From the NCBI GenBank assembly GCA_016292095.1, contig JAEFAB010000026.1, forward strand, positions 1-64,000: a stretch of DNA of 64,000 nt. The letters run 5' to 3'. Positions 46,853 through 56,088 of the stretch are shown in pieces. This stretch comes from Eubacterium sp. GTDB taxonomy: Bacteria; Bacillota; Clostridia; Lachnospirales; Lachnospiraceae. A program made the translations under genes and the position numbers. Under the pieces are notes generated by a model that saw only the letters and a program-made list of their open reading frames with translations, had not been told where the DNA came from and did not search any database. Each line of letters begins with the position of its first letter. Within the stretch, counting starts at the first letter, position 1.

Positions 46853-46886
46853 AAAAGCCGAATCCTTAACGGGGTTCGGCTTTTTT
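46853..46886 (+). terminator. Terminator after gdhA
   Basis: Stem AAAAGCCGAAtCC / GGgGTTCGGCTTTT with a 5-base loop and a T-run. Clear rho-independent terminator. Confidence 0.93.
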
Positions 46887-47006
46887 GTGTTATGAACAGC
46901 TAATCTATGGTATAAATATTAATATAAAAAATTTTTTTAAAACAATGCAATAAAACAAATCAATAATGCGTAGTCTCTAGTAAATAAATGAAAGGAGGAG
47001 ATTTCT

Positions 47007-47471
47007 ATGAGAAAATCTTCAAAAAAATTATTAGTAGCATTATTGTCAGTTTGTTTAATGAGCATGTCAGCCGTTCCTGTTTTAGGAGAGGAAACAACTG
47101 TTGTTGAAAGTACTACAAAAGTAGTGAAACAGCAGAAGCAGGAAAAGAAAGTTGAAAAGGCTAAGAAAACAACGAAAAAGGTTCGTGTTAAGAAGTCTAA
47201 AGTGAAAGTTGCAAAGGCAACAGTCAACAAGAACAAGGTCATTATCAAGTTCAGAGGAAAAGTTTCTTATGAAAACGTAACTGTTTCTGTACAGAATGAA
47301 GATGGACAGGAAATGGAAGTTAAGGTTTTAAAGAAGACAAAAAGCCAGATGAAGTTGAAAGTAAATGGTCTTGAAAAAGGAAAGACTTATACAGTAACAG
47401 TAACCGGAATCAAGAAGAAAAAAGATAAAGAATTCGGATATGTAAAAACTACATTCAAAAAGAAAAAATAA
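47007..47471 (+). CDS. Secreted Lys-rich protein upstream of ECF sigma factor
   Basis: 154 aa. Signal peptide at residues 1-27 (LLVALLSVCLMSMSAVPVLGEE). The mature part is very Lys-rich: a charged linker (~28-65) and then a small beta-rich domain like a fibronectin type III fold (VIIKFRGKVSYENVTVSVQN to KTYTVTVTGIKKK). I do not recognise a specific family. The ATG follows AAAGGAGGAG. It lies 27 bp before the sigma gene and is probably in the same operon, perhaps as part of the signal being monitored. The 170-base upstream gap is AT-rich, with no clear promoter. Confidence 0.75.
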   Translation: MRKSSKKLLVALLSVCLMSMSAVPVLGEETTVVESTTKVVKQQKQEKKVEKAKKTTKKVRVKKSKVKVAKATVNKNKVIIKFRGKVSYENVTVSVQNEDGQEMEVKVLKKTKSQMKLKVNGLEKGKTYTVTVTGIKKKKDKEFGYVKTTFKKKK

Positions 47472-47498
47472 GAAAATGCAAAGCGGAGGGTTTTGCGA

Positions 47499-48044
47499 AT
47501 GAGTAAGTCGAAAGCAAAAGTTATCATAGATGAAGCAATCTTTGCGAAGATTGCTTCCGGAGATAGCGAGGCAATGAAAGAGCTTTATGAATTATCCTAT
47601 AAGCCAATATTTGCCTTGTTGCTTTCCCTTACGCAAAATTATGAAGATGCAGAAGATTTATTGCAGGAAACCTTTATCAAAATCGGTCAGGGAGCACATT
47701 TATACGTTGCCTACGGAAATCCGATGGCGTGGATGATGAAGATTGCAAAAAATTTATATCTTTCAAAGAAACGTTCGGAGGCAAACAAGTCGAGTGTTTC
47801 ATTGGAAGAAATAGGATGTGAAATACCCTTTGAACAAATATCCCGTTTGGAAGACCGAATGGCAGTGGAAAATTTGTTTCGGATTTTAGACCGGGAAGAA
47901 CGAAGCATAATCGTTCTTCATTTGGTGGAAGGATTCAAATTTAAAGAAATTGCTCAAATATTAGAAAAACCATTAGGAACTGTATTGGCAAAGTATAATC
48001 GTGGATTGAAAAAAATGAAAAAGCAGTCGAGGGAAGAACAGTGA
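47499..48044 (+). CDS. ECF-type RNA polymerase sigma factor
   Basis: 181 aa with sigma region 2 (MKELYELSYKPIFALLLSL, then YEDAEDLLQETFIKI) and region 4 (LDREERSIIVLHLVEGFKFKEIAQIL with a helix-turn-helix ending GTVLAKYNRGLKKM). No region 3, so it is an ECF sigma factor. The ATG at 47499 lies 10 bases after GGAGGG; the TTG at 47493 is rejected. The anti-sigma gene overlaps the stop (GTGA). It should direct a surface or envelope regulon; its target promoters could not be defined from the window. Confidence 0.92.
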   Translation: MSKSKAKVIIDEAIFAKIASGDSEAMKELYELSYKPIFALLLSLTQNYEDAEDLLQETFIKIGQGAHLYVAYGNPMAWMMKIAKNLYLSKKRSEANKSSVSLEEIGCEIPFEQISRLEDRMAVENLFRILDREERSIIVLHLVEGFKFKEIAQILEKPLGTVLAKYNRGLKKMKKQSREEQ

Positions 48045-49042
48045 AAAAGAATGATGATTTAAAGAAAAAATTGAATATCGGATTTGAACAACTGGCTCCG
48101 AAAATTGACCTTGATGCTGTATCATTGGAGGCGCAGAGACGACTGAGTGAGCATGAAGAAGAGGAAATCTTTGGAGTGAAAAAGAAAAAAGGATTTGGCA
48201 GATTTTATCGCTATTCTCTTGTGTGTTCGGTAATGTTGTTGATGATCTTCTCGATGGTTTTCGTAAACAATACCAATGGTTATACAAGGGTGCTGATTCA
48301 GGTCAATCCGGCAATGGAATTGTTGGTGAAAAACAATTGCGTGGAAAAGATTGAAGCCAAGAACGAAGATGGAAAAGAGATTGTTCAGCGGATAAAAGTG
48401 GGAGAAACTTTAGATGAAACAGTAGATGATATCCTCCAGGAAATTGAAAAAGAGCATTATTTCGAAAAGAATCATAATGTTTATATTACTGTTTCAGGAA
48501 ATAAAAAGGCAGCCATTGAAAAACAGGTCAAAAAGCAGGCGCAAAAGACCATTGATGAAATGGGTGTACAGGTTCTTGTGAAAGTCGAAGAAAAGCCGGA
48601 AAACGAAAGTACTTCAAAGGATAACGAGGTTACGACAGAGAAAAAGGTTGAGATGAATACAGGTGAAACGAAAACGAAAGAAACGGTAACCGGGAACAGT
48701 AAGGAAAAGAAGCACAAAAAAGTTGCGGAGAAATCGAAAAAGGCAGAAAAGGAGACAACTGCTTCAAACAGTTTGGAAACAACAACAGAGAAAGAGGTTG
48801 TAAAACAGGATCAAACAGAAAAAGAATCTTCCGAAGTGACTTCAAAAAAGAACAAAGCCATGAAGAAGAAAACGGAGAAAAAGAAAAAAGCTAAAAAGAC
48901 AAAGAAAAAGAAGAAAGACACATCTCCGAAAGGAAAAACAAAGAAGCAGGAAAACAGTCAGAAGAGCAAGGAAACAAAGGAATCCGGAAAAACGAACAAA
49001 ACAGCTGCGAATAAATCTGAGAATCAAAAAAGAAAAGAGTAG
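48041..49042 (+). CDS. Transmembrane anti-sigma factor with RsgI-like outer domain
   Basis: 333 aa. A short cytoplasmic part (1-57), one transmembrane helix (~59-75), then an outer domain matching the RsgI core: RVLIQVNPAMELLVKNN and KIEAKNEDGKEI, residues ~80-185. Asn89-Pro90 lies at the position of the Asn-Pro autocleavage bond described for RsgI proteins. The remaining ~145 residues are an extreme Lys/Glu/Thr/Ser tail that could bind wall polymers. The cytoplasmic part does not resemble the RsgI N-domain, in keeping with an ECF partner. The GTG start overlaps the sigma stop. Confidence 0.85.
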   Translation: MKKNDDLKKKLNIGFEQLAPKIDLDAVSLEAQRRLSEHEEEEIFGVKKKKGFGRFYRYSLVCSVMLLMIFSMVFVNNTNGYTRVLIQVNPAMELLVKNNCVEKIEAKNEDGKEIVQRIKVGETLDETVDDILQEIEKEHYFEKNHNVYITVSGNKKAAIEKQVKKQAQKTIDEMGVQVLVKVEEKPENESTSKDNEVTTEKKVEMNTGETKTKETVTGNSKEKKHKKVAEKSKKAEKETTASNSLETTTEKEVVKQDQTEKESSEVTSKKNKAMKKKTEKKKKAKKTKKKKKDTSPKGKTKKQENSQKSKETKESGKTNKTAANKSENQKRKE

Positions 49043-49079
49043 AAATTGTTAAAGCAAAAACTTCTAAATTGCAAGAGGG

Positions 49080-49118
49080 TACCCTCTTTACCGAGAGAAC
49101 GGTAGAGAGGGTATTTTT
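49080..49118 (+). terminator. Terminator after anti-sigma gene
   Basis: 14-bp stem with a G-U pair (TACCCTCTTTACCG with CGGTAGAGAGGGTA), 6-base loop, then TTTTT. Confidence 0.92.
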
Positions 49119-49132
49119 GGCTCTTCCTCCTT

Positions 49133-49161
49133 TTGTTATTTTGTGGTAATTTATTTATAAT
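49133..49161 (+). promoter_or_regulatory. Sigma-A-like promoter of the 663-aa secreted protein
   Basis: TTGTTA (49133-49138), 17-base spacer, TATAAT (49156-49161), about 95 bases before the start codon. It is not obviously an ECF promoter. Confidence 0.6.
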
Positions 49162-49258
49162 GGACTTGGGAGTCAATGTATATTTTTTGAATTGAACAAT
49201 AACAATTTATAAAATGTAAGGATTATTATAATTATATAATCAAAGTGAGGTAAAGAAT

Positions 49259-51250
49259 ATGAAAAAAAAGAGAAAAATAGTAGCAACAATACTGGTTATG
49301 GCGATGGCAATTTGCAGTATTACAGGCTATCAGAAAAAGGTACAAGCTGAGGGGACAAATGTTAACTATTCAAACTGGTCCTTCTCACAGGGGGGACAGT
49401 ATATACCTAGTCAGGCTGGAAATGAAGGTTACATCGGTTCTGTAACAATGAACGGAACAAACGAACTGATTTCTGGTTGGTTAAAGGGAAATGGACAGGA
49501 AGGCGCTGAAAATAATCCGTCTGTTGGACAGACACAGTCAGCTACTCAGGCATCTAAGGGATTTACAATCAATATTGAAAATACAGGCTGGGATGCTCAG
49601 TGGAACTTTAGCCCATATAGAATTAACCCATGGTCTGTTCAGGCATTTGTTGATGTTCCTGCTCTTGCAGGACATGATTACAAAGTGGAATTCACTGCGT
49701 CAGCAGACGAAAAGAAATATGCATACGTTGCATTCGGTGGAACTATTAAAACAGACGAAGGTGATGTTGCTGTAGCACCATATGGCGAAGATGAAGTATC
49801 AGGAGACAGACAGGTTATTGCACTTGGAACAACAGATAAAACATTTACTTACACTTTTACAAACTGGGAGGGACTAGATTCATTTAAGGCTACGATTATG
49901 CTGGGAGCATTTGATGCACAGCAGGATCTTGCAGGAAATGAGATTTCAGACGTTGTAACTGCTGTTGAAAATGGATGGCATGGTAATGTGTATGTAAGTG
50001 ATTTCACTGTTACAGATTTGGGCGAAAATCCAGAATATGAAACTACTACGGAAGAAACAACTGTAGAAAAGGAAACGAATGCCGAAGGTGTTTGGGGGGC
50101 TTATTTCGGTGCACGAGATGGTTCTGGGAATGTAGGTGTTGATGGTTATTTGGCAAAAAATGAAGATGATGCATGGACCACAAATGTAAAAGACTTTGGT
50201 TGGATCGGTGTCTGGGGCGGACTGGTTTCCAAAGAAGTAAACATCAAAGCCGGTGGAGAGTACGAATTAAAGTTTAATATGAAATCTAGCGAGGTAGATA
50301 AATTCGTATATTTGGAAGTTGACAATGAAGAAAAGAAAATTTTCGGAGATTGGATTTTCCTTCCGGCGGGTCAAGACGTTGAATATGATAAAAAGTTTAT
50401 AACCAATGAGGATGCAGGTACGATTTACTTTGGATTTGGCGGTGATTTTGGGAATGTCGATACTTTTATGCAGGGAACTGATGCCAAAGAACGTTATGAT
50501 TTATTAGGTAGTAATTATAAAAATATTCTTTCAAATGATTGTGGTGGTGATTACAGTTCAGACTCAATCATTAGCTGTGAAAACTTTAGTTTAACAGAAA
50601 GTGCCAGACCGACAGATTCTGCGTTGATGGGGCTTTCTTATGTGGACAATGGAATTAAAGTAATGTGGGAAGAGACAGAAGAACAGAAGAACAGCGGCCA
50701 GACCTACAGTATTTATTTGGATAATGCTCTTGTATTTGAAAAAGTTCCTTGCGACACATACACGATTAAAAATGTATCTGCTGGAAGGCATGTTGTAAAA
50801 ATTGTTGCGGAATTAAAGGGGTTGTCCTCAAAAGGCGGAGAGTTACTTATTTATGTTCCGGAAAATGGTAGTGAAGAGACAACAACAAAGGCAGAACTTA
50901 CTTCGAAAGAAACTACAACAACAGCGAAGCCGGTAAAAATACAGCCTCAAAAAGTTAATGTTGGAACTGTTAAGGTTCAGAAAGCAACAAAGAAAAAATC
51001 AGCGAAGAAAGCAACGGTTGTTCTTGGCAGAGTAAACGGTGCTACAGGTTATGAAGTACAGGTCGCAGGAACAAAATCTTTTAAGAAGGTTCTCGTAAGT
51101 AAGAAGTACAAAAAGATTTCCTTTACAGTAAGTTCGAAGAAACTCAAGAAGGCGAAGAAATTATTTGTCAGAGCAAGAGCATACGTTGTGAAGAAGGGAA
51201 CTGCTTATACAGGAAATTGGTCCAAGGCTAAGAAAATTAAAATAAAATAG
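49259..51250 (+). CDS. Secreted modular protein with two carbohydrate-binding-like domains
   Basis: 663 aa with a signal peptide (1-~31, cleavage near VQAEG). Two similar beta-sandwich modules follow (~35-250 and ~275-440), each with a GW-rich core and a (E/V)YKVEF-like strand (ISLKDHDYKVEF-type: GHDYKVEFTAS and GGEYELKFNMKS). They resemble CBM4/9-type domains. Next come an Fn3-like domain (~455-540), a Thr/Glu linker and a Lys-rich Fn3-like C-terminal domain (~565-663). No catalytic domain is seen. The Lys-rich end may attach to acidic wall polymers. The ATG has GTGAGG. It lies beside the ECF/anti-sigma pair. Confidence 0.75.
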   Translation: MKKKRKIVATILVMAMAICSITGYQKKVQAEGTNVNYSNWSFSQGGQYIPSQAGNEGYIGSVTMNGTNELISGWLKGNGQEGAENNPSVGQTQSATQASKGFTINIENTGWDAQWNFSPYRINPWSVQAFVDVPALAGHDYKVEFTASADEKKYAYVAFGGTIKTDEGDVAVAPYGEDEVSGDRQVIALGTTDKTFTYTFTNWEGLDSFKATIMLGAFDAQQDLAGNEISDVVTAVENGWHGNVYVSDFTVTDLGENPEYETTTEETTVEKETNAEGVWGAYFGARDGSGNVGVDGYLAKNEDDAWTTNVKDFGWIGVWGGLVSKEVNIKAGGEYELKFNMKSSEVDKFVYLEVDNEEKKIFGDWIFLPAGQDVEYDKKFITNEDAGTIYFGFGGDFGNVDTFMQGTDAKERYDLLGSNYKNILSNDCGGDYSSDSIISCENFSLTESARPTDSALMGLSYVDNGIKVMWEETEEQKNSGQTYSIYLDNALVFEKVPCDTYTIKNVSAGRHVVKIVAELKGLSSKGGELLIYVPENGSEETTTKAELTSKETTTTAKPVKIQPQKVNVGTVKVQKATKKKSAKKATVVLGRVNGATGYEVQVAGTKSFKKVLVSKKYKKISFTVSSKKLKKAKKLFVRARAYVVKKGTAYTGNWSKAKKIKIK

Positions 51251-51262
51251 TAATTTGATATG

Positions 51263-51316
51263 AAAACTGTAAAAGCAATGTCATTTCGATGTGATATTGT
51301 TTTTGCAGTTTTTTTA
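51263..51316 (+). terminator. Terminator after 663-aa secreted protein gene
   Basis: Long imperfect stem with outer arms AAAACTG (51263-51269) and CAGTTTT (51306-51312), followed by a T-run. Confidence 0.8.
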
Positions 51317-51400
51317 ATGAAAAATAAATCTTCTTATGATAAAATTATAGTAGTTGTAGTGAACGGATAAAAATGAATATCGAATTATGGAGGTGATGCT

Positions 51401-53233
51401 ATGAAAAAAACAAAGGGGCTTGCAATTGTTTGCAGTGCAGTGCTTGTTTTAACATCAACTTTATCGGGAGTTCAAGTGAGAGCCGATAAAGAAGGAAACA
51501 AATTACCATTTGAATTACAAGCACCAAAGTATACTGCTGTATTTCTTTTAGGAACAGACTCCAACACATCAATGAGCTATGCTTACAGCATGGAAGAAGA
51601 TATGTGTTCTTTTCTTGCAAAGCAGGATACGGACAATGATGCATATTTGGCAGAGCTTAAGGAATGCGGATATGATGAGTTGTGGGTAAATTTGCAAATG
51701 GATTGGGCGATTGATGATCCAACAGATTGGAAGTATACGACTTATTGGGATACTGATGGAATGGATAATGACTATAATTACAGAGTAGATCCCTGGTCTG
51801 TTCTTGACGAAAGGGTATATCCAAAAACAGTGAATGAATTTTGGTTTTTACGTGGGTTTAATAGTTCAGAGTGGAATGGCAGTGGAGTGACACCGGGACT
51901 GAAATCTGTCCTGAAAACAGGGCAGTATCAGGTGACAGAGACCGATGAAGACGGTGTGTGTGGAATTAATATTGATTGGTCGCAACATACCTTGTACGTG
52001 AAATCACGGTATCGGGTAACCGCCAGAGCAGAGGGAATGGATGATCAATATACATTTTCTGAATGGTCTGATGTTTCGTCCTATGGAAAGAACGCAAATT
52101 CCATTCCGGTTTATAACAAGAGCAAGGTAAATCCTCCGGATGTTTCCAATTTAAGAATTGCTTCTGATGAAGACTATAATGGTGCACCGGTGGCGTATGT
52201 AACACTATCAGTTCCGGATGCGTTGAGAAAAGCAAGTGTGGATTTGGAAGTTAATGGTGGAACAATTCGACTTGAAATGGAAGGGCGTGTCCAAGGAACA
52301 ACTACTTGGAAAGGAATTGGCGGAGAGTTTGAAATCAAGTCTGGAGATATGTGGATTCCATTGATTTATCTTCAGGAAGACAAACAAATTCATGAAGGAA
52401 CGCCAATTGAACTGAGATTCCGTTATTGGTGTAAACAGAATGAACAATGGGGGGCAGAAGAATTAACAAACTTCTATACCGATTATTCCAAGATTTTAAA
52501 AATCAATACACCGGAAATTCCGGGTGTAAACCATGGTACGGGAACCGGGGATAATCCAGGAAAGACAAATCCGAAGGACGAAGGAAACATTTCATCAGCC
52601 AATGTAGGTGCTTCAAAAAATCAGGTTAGTAAGTTTGTTACAAATCTGAAAAATGACAACGATCCAAAGGGAACCAGTTTCAGCTTCCTTCTTGGAAAGC
52701 AGAAAAAAGCGCAGAAAAATGCTATTACATTAACTTGGAAAAAGGCAAAGAATGCATCTTACTACATGGTATATGGTGCAAAATGTGGAAAGAAAAATCA
52801 TTATGCACCAATTCAGACGGTGAAGACAAACAGTTTTACACAAAAAGGGCTGGCAAAAGGAACCTATTATAAATATCTGATTGCGGCTTTTGATAAGAAT
52901 GATAAGTTACTAGGAATGTCTAATACAATCCATGTAGCTACGAAAGGTGGAAAAGTTTGCAACTATAAGAAAGTAACCAGTGCAGCGAAAAAATCAAAGG
53001 TGAAATTGAAGAAGAAGGGTGCAACTTTTAAATTGAAAGGAAAAGGAATCAAAGAATCAAAGAAACTGAAGGTTAACGTACATCGAAAGATTCGTTATGA
53101 ATCAGAAAATAAAGCGATTGCAACGGTAGACCAATCAGGAAAAATCAAGGCAATGAAAAAAGGAAAATGTGTTGTTTATGTATACGCACAAAATGGTGCA
53201 TATCAGAAAGTTACAGTCACTGTAGCAAAATAG
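51401..53233 (+). CDS. Secreted protein with Fn3-like and BIG2-like Lys-rich C-terminus
   Basis: 610 aa with a signal peptide (1-~28). The first ~380 residues form acidic, Tyr/Trp-rich beta domains without a recognised family (KYTAVFLLGTDSNTSM, LDERVYPKTVNEFWFLRGF). After a Gly/Asn/Pro linker (~375-405) comes an Fn3-like domain (NAITLTWKKAKNASYYMVYG, ~445-520). A Lys-rich BIG2-like domain follows (YESENKAIATVDQSGKIKAM, ~560-610), a common bacterial Ig-like fold. The ATG has GGAGGTG. It is probably a surface protein of the same regulon as its neighbours, which is inferred from position and composition. Confidence 0.75.
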   Translation: MKKTKGLAIVCSAVLVLTSTLSGVQVRADKEGNKLPFELQAPKYTAVFLLGTDSNTSMSYAYSMEEDMCSFLAKQDTDNDAYLAELKECGYDELWVNLQMDWAIDDPTDWKYTTYWDTDGMDNDYNYRVDPWSVLDERVYPKTVNEFWFLRGFNSSEWNGSGVTPGLKSVLKTGQYQVTETDEDGVCGINIDWSQHTLYVKSRYRVTARAEGMDDQYTFSEWSDVSSYGKNANSIPVYNKSKVNPPDVSNLRIASDEDYNGAPVAYVTLSVPDALRKASVDLEVNGGTIRLEMEGRVQGTTTWKGIGGEFEIKSGDMWIPLIYLQEDKQIHEGTPIELRFRYWCKQNEQWGAEELTNFYTDYSKILKINTPEIPGVNHGTGTGDNPGKTNPKDEGNISSANVGASKNQVSKFVTNLKNDNDPKGTSFSFLLGKQKKAQKNAITLTWKKAKNASYYMVYGAKCGKKNHYAPIQTVKTNSFTQKGLAKGTYYKYLIAAFDKNDKLLGMSNTIHVATKGGKVCNYKKVTSAAKKSKVKLKKKGATFKLKGKGIKESKKLKVNVHRKIRYESENKAIATVDQSGKIKAMKKGKCVVYVYAQNGAYQKVTVTVAK

Positions 53234-53251
53234 TTTTATAAGCATAAAGAA

Positions 53252-53280
53252 AAGTCCCATGAGTTGAACTCATGGGACTT
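53252..53280. terminator. Terminator between secreted protein gene and PBP gene
   Basis: 14-bp perfect arms AAGTCCCATGAGTT / AACTCATGGGACTT around one base. The better T-run is on the minus strand (after the PBP gene); it may also serve the + strand. Confidence 0.88.
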
Positions 53281-53284
53281 CTTG

Positions 53285-55870
53285 TTATTCTTCATCAGAA
53301 TTGCTTTTTGCTTTCTTTTTGGAAGTATCCGCAGATTCTTTTTTCTTAGAAGAGGAATCATCGGATTTCTTTTTACTCTTTTTGGAATCGTCGGATTTTT
53401 CATCATCGTCGGATTTCTTAGAATCCTCATCCTCGTCATCATCATCGTCATAGTAGTAGTCTGAATTGGAATAGCTGGATCCGGAATGATACGTACATTT
53501 ATCCGGCTGTGTTCCCTTGGCGAAATACTCTGACTTGGAAGTAGGACAAACGCCCTTAATGGCTGCCTTTCCTGAGGAAGAGCAGATATCGTATTTCTTA
53601 ACATCTGAACTCATCTTGAAATTCTTTTTCTTGTACTTTTTCTTTTCGTTGATGCGGTTCATGATTTTTGCCCAAAGGCGTTCATGATATGCCTGATCAC
53701 CGGAAAGCTCTTTGTTTTCATCATAACCGGTCCAAATGGAGGCGGTTAAGTAAGGTGTGAAACCACAGAACCATAAGTCGTATGAACTTGATGTGGTACC
53801 TGTTTTTCCGGATACCGGCATACCGTTATCCAACTTACAGGCTGTACCGGTACCTTCGGTAATAACACTGGTCATTCCCTGAGTTAACAGAGAAGCAGTG
53901 GAAGCTTTCAATACTGTTTTGGTTGTAGGGGATGTGTTGTCTAAAATAACATGTCCGTCGCTGTCAATTACCTGAGAGTAGAATACAGGACGAATATAGG
54001 TACCCTGATTTGCAATCGTAGCATAAGCAGCTGTCATCTGAAGGTTTGTAACACCGTGTGTGATACCACCAAGAGCCAGCGCCTGCTGAATATCCGTTGT
54101 AACGGAACCATTCTTTTCAACTTGTTTGTCTACCAAAGTAGTAATACCGAAGTTTCTCAGATAATCAAATCCCAACTGCGGTGTAATTTCTGTTAATACC
54201 TTAACGGCACAAATGTTCATAGACTGTGCAATGGCTTTTCGAACCGTAACGGTTCCTTTATAACCTTTGTACCAGTTGTTTACCGGACGACCGTTGGAAT
54301 AGTTGTATGGCTCATCCACGATGGTGGAAGCCAAGGTGTATCCCATGGTATCAATGGCCGGTGCGTAAGTTGATAAAATTTTAAAGGTTGAACCAGGCTG
54401 TCTCTTCGAGTATGTTGCGCGGTTCATGGAAAGACTGGTGTGCTTTTTACCGCGTCCACCCACAATTGCCTTTACGTAACCGGTGTACTGGTCAATTACC
54501 GTAAAGGAAACCTGAGGTTCCGGTACATAGTATAATGTCTGAATCTGCGAATATCCATCCTCTTCGGATAAGCCCTTTGGATAATATTTCTGTTTTAAAT
54601 GTTTCTTGTAATTTTTCACACAGGCCTTTGCTTCATTCTGTGAATTGAAAAGTAACTGGAAGTCTTTCTGATGACATACGTTGATGTGATAATCTTCGAT
54701 ATCCTGTTCATCATATTCGTCTACGGAACCATCCGGATTCTGAACTGACCAACGCCAGTTAACTGAGTATTTGATGGCATATGGATAGTTGGATGCGTCA
54801 GATAATTCTTCGTCACAGATTTTCTGAATGGAAGAATCCTGAGTGGTATAAATCTTCAACCCACCACTGTAAACTGCGTTGTATGCCTGGGTTTCTGTGT
54901 AACCGCGTTTCGTCTGAAGGTCCTCCATAACCTGTTTCGTTACTTCGTCTACAAAGTAGGAGTATACTTTGTCTTCTTTCTTTTCCAACTGTGTATTCAC
55001 AGTCTGGATTCGCTTATATACTTTGTCTTTTAATGCTTTCTTGTACTGTTTTTCTGTAATGTGTCCGGCTTCAAACATATTCTTCAAAATCTTGTTACGA
55101 CGTTTTGCGTTTTCTTCCGGATTAATAATCGGATTATACTTGGATGGGTTCTGAGTAATGGCTGCAATTACACCGGCTTCGGATGGTGTGATTTCGCTGA
55201 CATCCTTGTTGAAGTAGCGGTGAGATGCTGCCTGAACACCTAAAGTATTGGCTCCAAGGTTAATCGTATTCAGATATGTTTCCAAAATGGTTTCTTTGGA
55301 AGTATTTTTTTCCAACTGAACTGCAAGGTACTGTTCCTGAATCTTTCTCTTTAAAGAAGAAGAAAGAGAATCTTCGGAAGTCCAACTGGTGAAAACGTTA
55401 TTCTTTAAAACCTGCTGGGTAATGGTACTGGCACCTTCTGATACATTTCTTGTGGACAATGCGATAAAAGCTGCACGACCGATACCCTGAATATCAATTC
55501 CGTTATGTTCGTAGTAACGGGCATCTTCGGTATCGATAAACGCCCATTGCAAACATTCCGGAACTTCATCTAATTCCACACGAATACGGTTGGAACCGGA
55601 TGTGATTAATTTGGCAATCTGTTTCTTCTTTGAATCGTATACTGTAGTAGAGTAGGAGGAAGGTAAAATGGATACCTTGTCCAAGGATGGTGCGCTTTCA
55701 ATAATTCCATTAAGAACACCAATTAAAAAGGATGCTCCTATAACTAACAGAATACAAAATACATATAAGAGTCCTTTCAATAAGGAAACCAATGACTTAG
55801 AAAAAAGTTTTCTTTGAACAGAAACTAATTCCTTCTGTTTATCCATCGTTTCTTTATATCCAAAATTCAT
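53285..55870 (-). CDS. Class A penicillin-binding protein (transglycosylase/transpeptidase)
   Basis: 861-aa bifunctional cell-wall synthase. A transmembrane helix is at about residues 27-52. The GT51 glycosyltransferase shows IDTEDARYYEHNGID and EGASTITQQVLKN. The transpeptidase shows SxxK as PGSTFKIL, SxN as AQSMNIC and KTG as SGKTGTT. The last ~80 residues are a low-complexity Asp/Ser/Lys tail. I chose the ATG at 55870 (GGAG seven bases upstream); a longer reading from 55939 adds 23 non-conserved residues. It is separated by terminators and forms a single-gene unit. Confidence 0.95.
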   Translation of the reverse strand: MNFGYKETMDKQKELVSVQRKLFSKSLVSLLKGLLYVFCILLVIGASFLIGVLNGIIESAPSLDKVSILPSSYSTTVYDSKKKQIAKLITSGSNRIRVELDEVPECLQWAFIDTEDARYYEHNGIDIQGIGRAAFIALSTRNVSEGASTITQQVLKNNVFTSWTSEDSLSSSLKRKIQEQYLAVQLEKNTSKETILETYLNTINLGANTLGVQAASHRYFNKDVSEITPSEAGVIAAITQNPSKYNPIINPEENAKRRNKILKNMFEAGHITEKQYKKALKDKVYKRIQTVNTQLEKKEDKVYSYFVDEVTKQVMEDLQTKRGYTETQAYNAVYSGGLKIYTTQDSSIQKICDEELSDASNYPYAIKYSVNWRWSVQNPDGSVDEYDEQDIEDYHINVCHQKDFQLLFNSQNEAKACVKNYKKHLKQKYYPKGLSEEDGYSQIQTLYYVPEPQVSFTVIDQYTGYVKAIVGGRGKKHTSLSMNRATYSKRQPGSTFKILSTYAPAIDTMGYTLASTIVDEPYNYSNGRPVNNWYKGYKGTVTVRKAIAQSMNICAVKVLTEITPQLGFDYLRNFGITTLVDKQVEKNGSVTTDIQQALALGGITHGVTNLQMTAAYATIANQGTYIRPVFYSQVIDSDGHVILDNTSPTTKTVLKASTASLLTQGMTSVITEGTGTACKLDNGMPVSGKTGTTSSSYDLWFCGFTPYLTASIWTGYDENKELSGDQAYHERLWAKIMNRINEKKKYKKKNFKMSSDVKKYDICSSSGKAAIKGVCPTSKSEYFAKGTQPDKCTYHSGSSYSNSDYYYDDDDDEDEDSKKSDDDEKSDDSKKSKKKSDDSSSKKKESADTSKKKAKSNSDEE

Positions 55871-56088
55871 ATTATTCTCCATTCCGCCGTAATACGGCAA
55901 ACATATATAAAGAATGTTTCTGAGAACATTCTTTTCCATGTAAGATTATATCAAAAGCTTTCCATTAAATAAAGTAAAAGTTATCGACAGAATCGGTAGG
56001 ATATTTGGAAAAAATGGGGAAGTATGTTATATTTTTGTGGGACAGTTTTAAAGTAATGGAATGGAACAATGAAAGGTTGGAATTGATT

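Noticed and set aside
48600-49020. Lys-rich tail region considered as a frameshifted or non-coding segment
   Set aside because: The frame stays open to a clean stop and terminator, and the composition matches other Lys-rich surface proteins in the locus.
55871-55939. 23-residue upstream extension of the class A PBP
   Set aside because: The ATG at 55870 has a GGAG ribosome site at good spacing, and the upstream residues are not conserved in the family.
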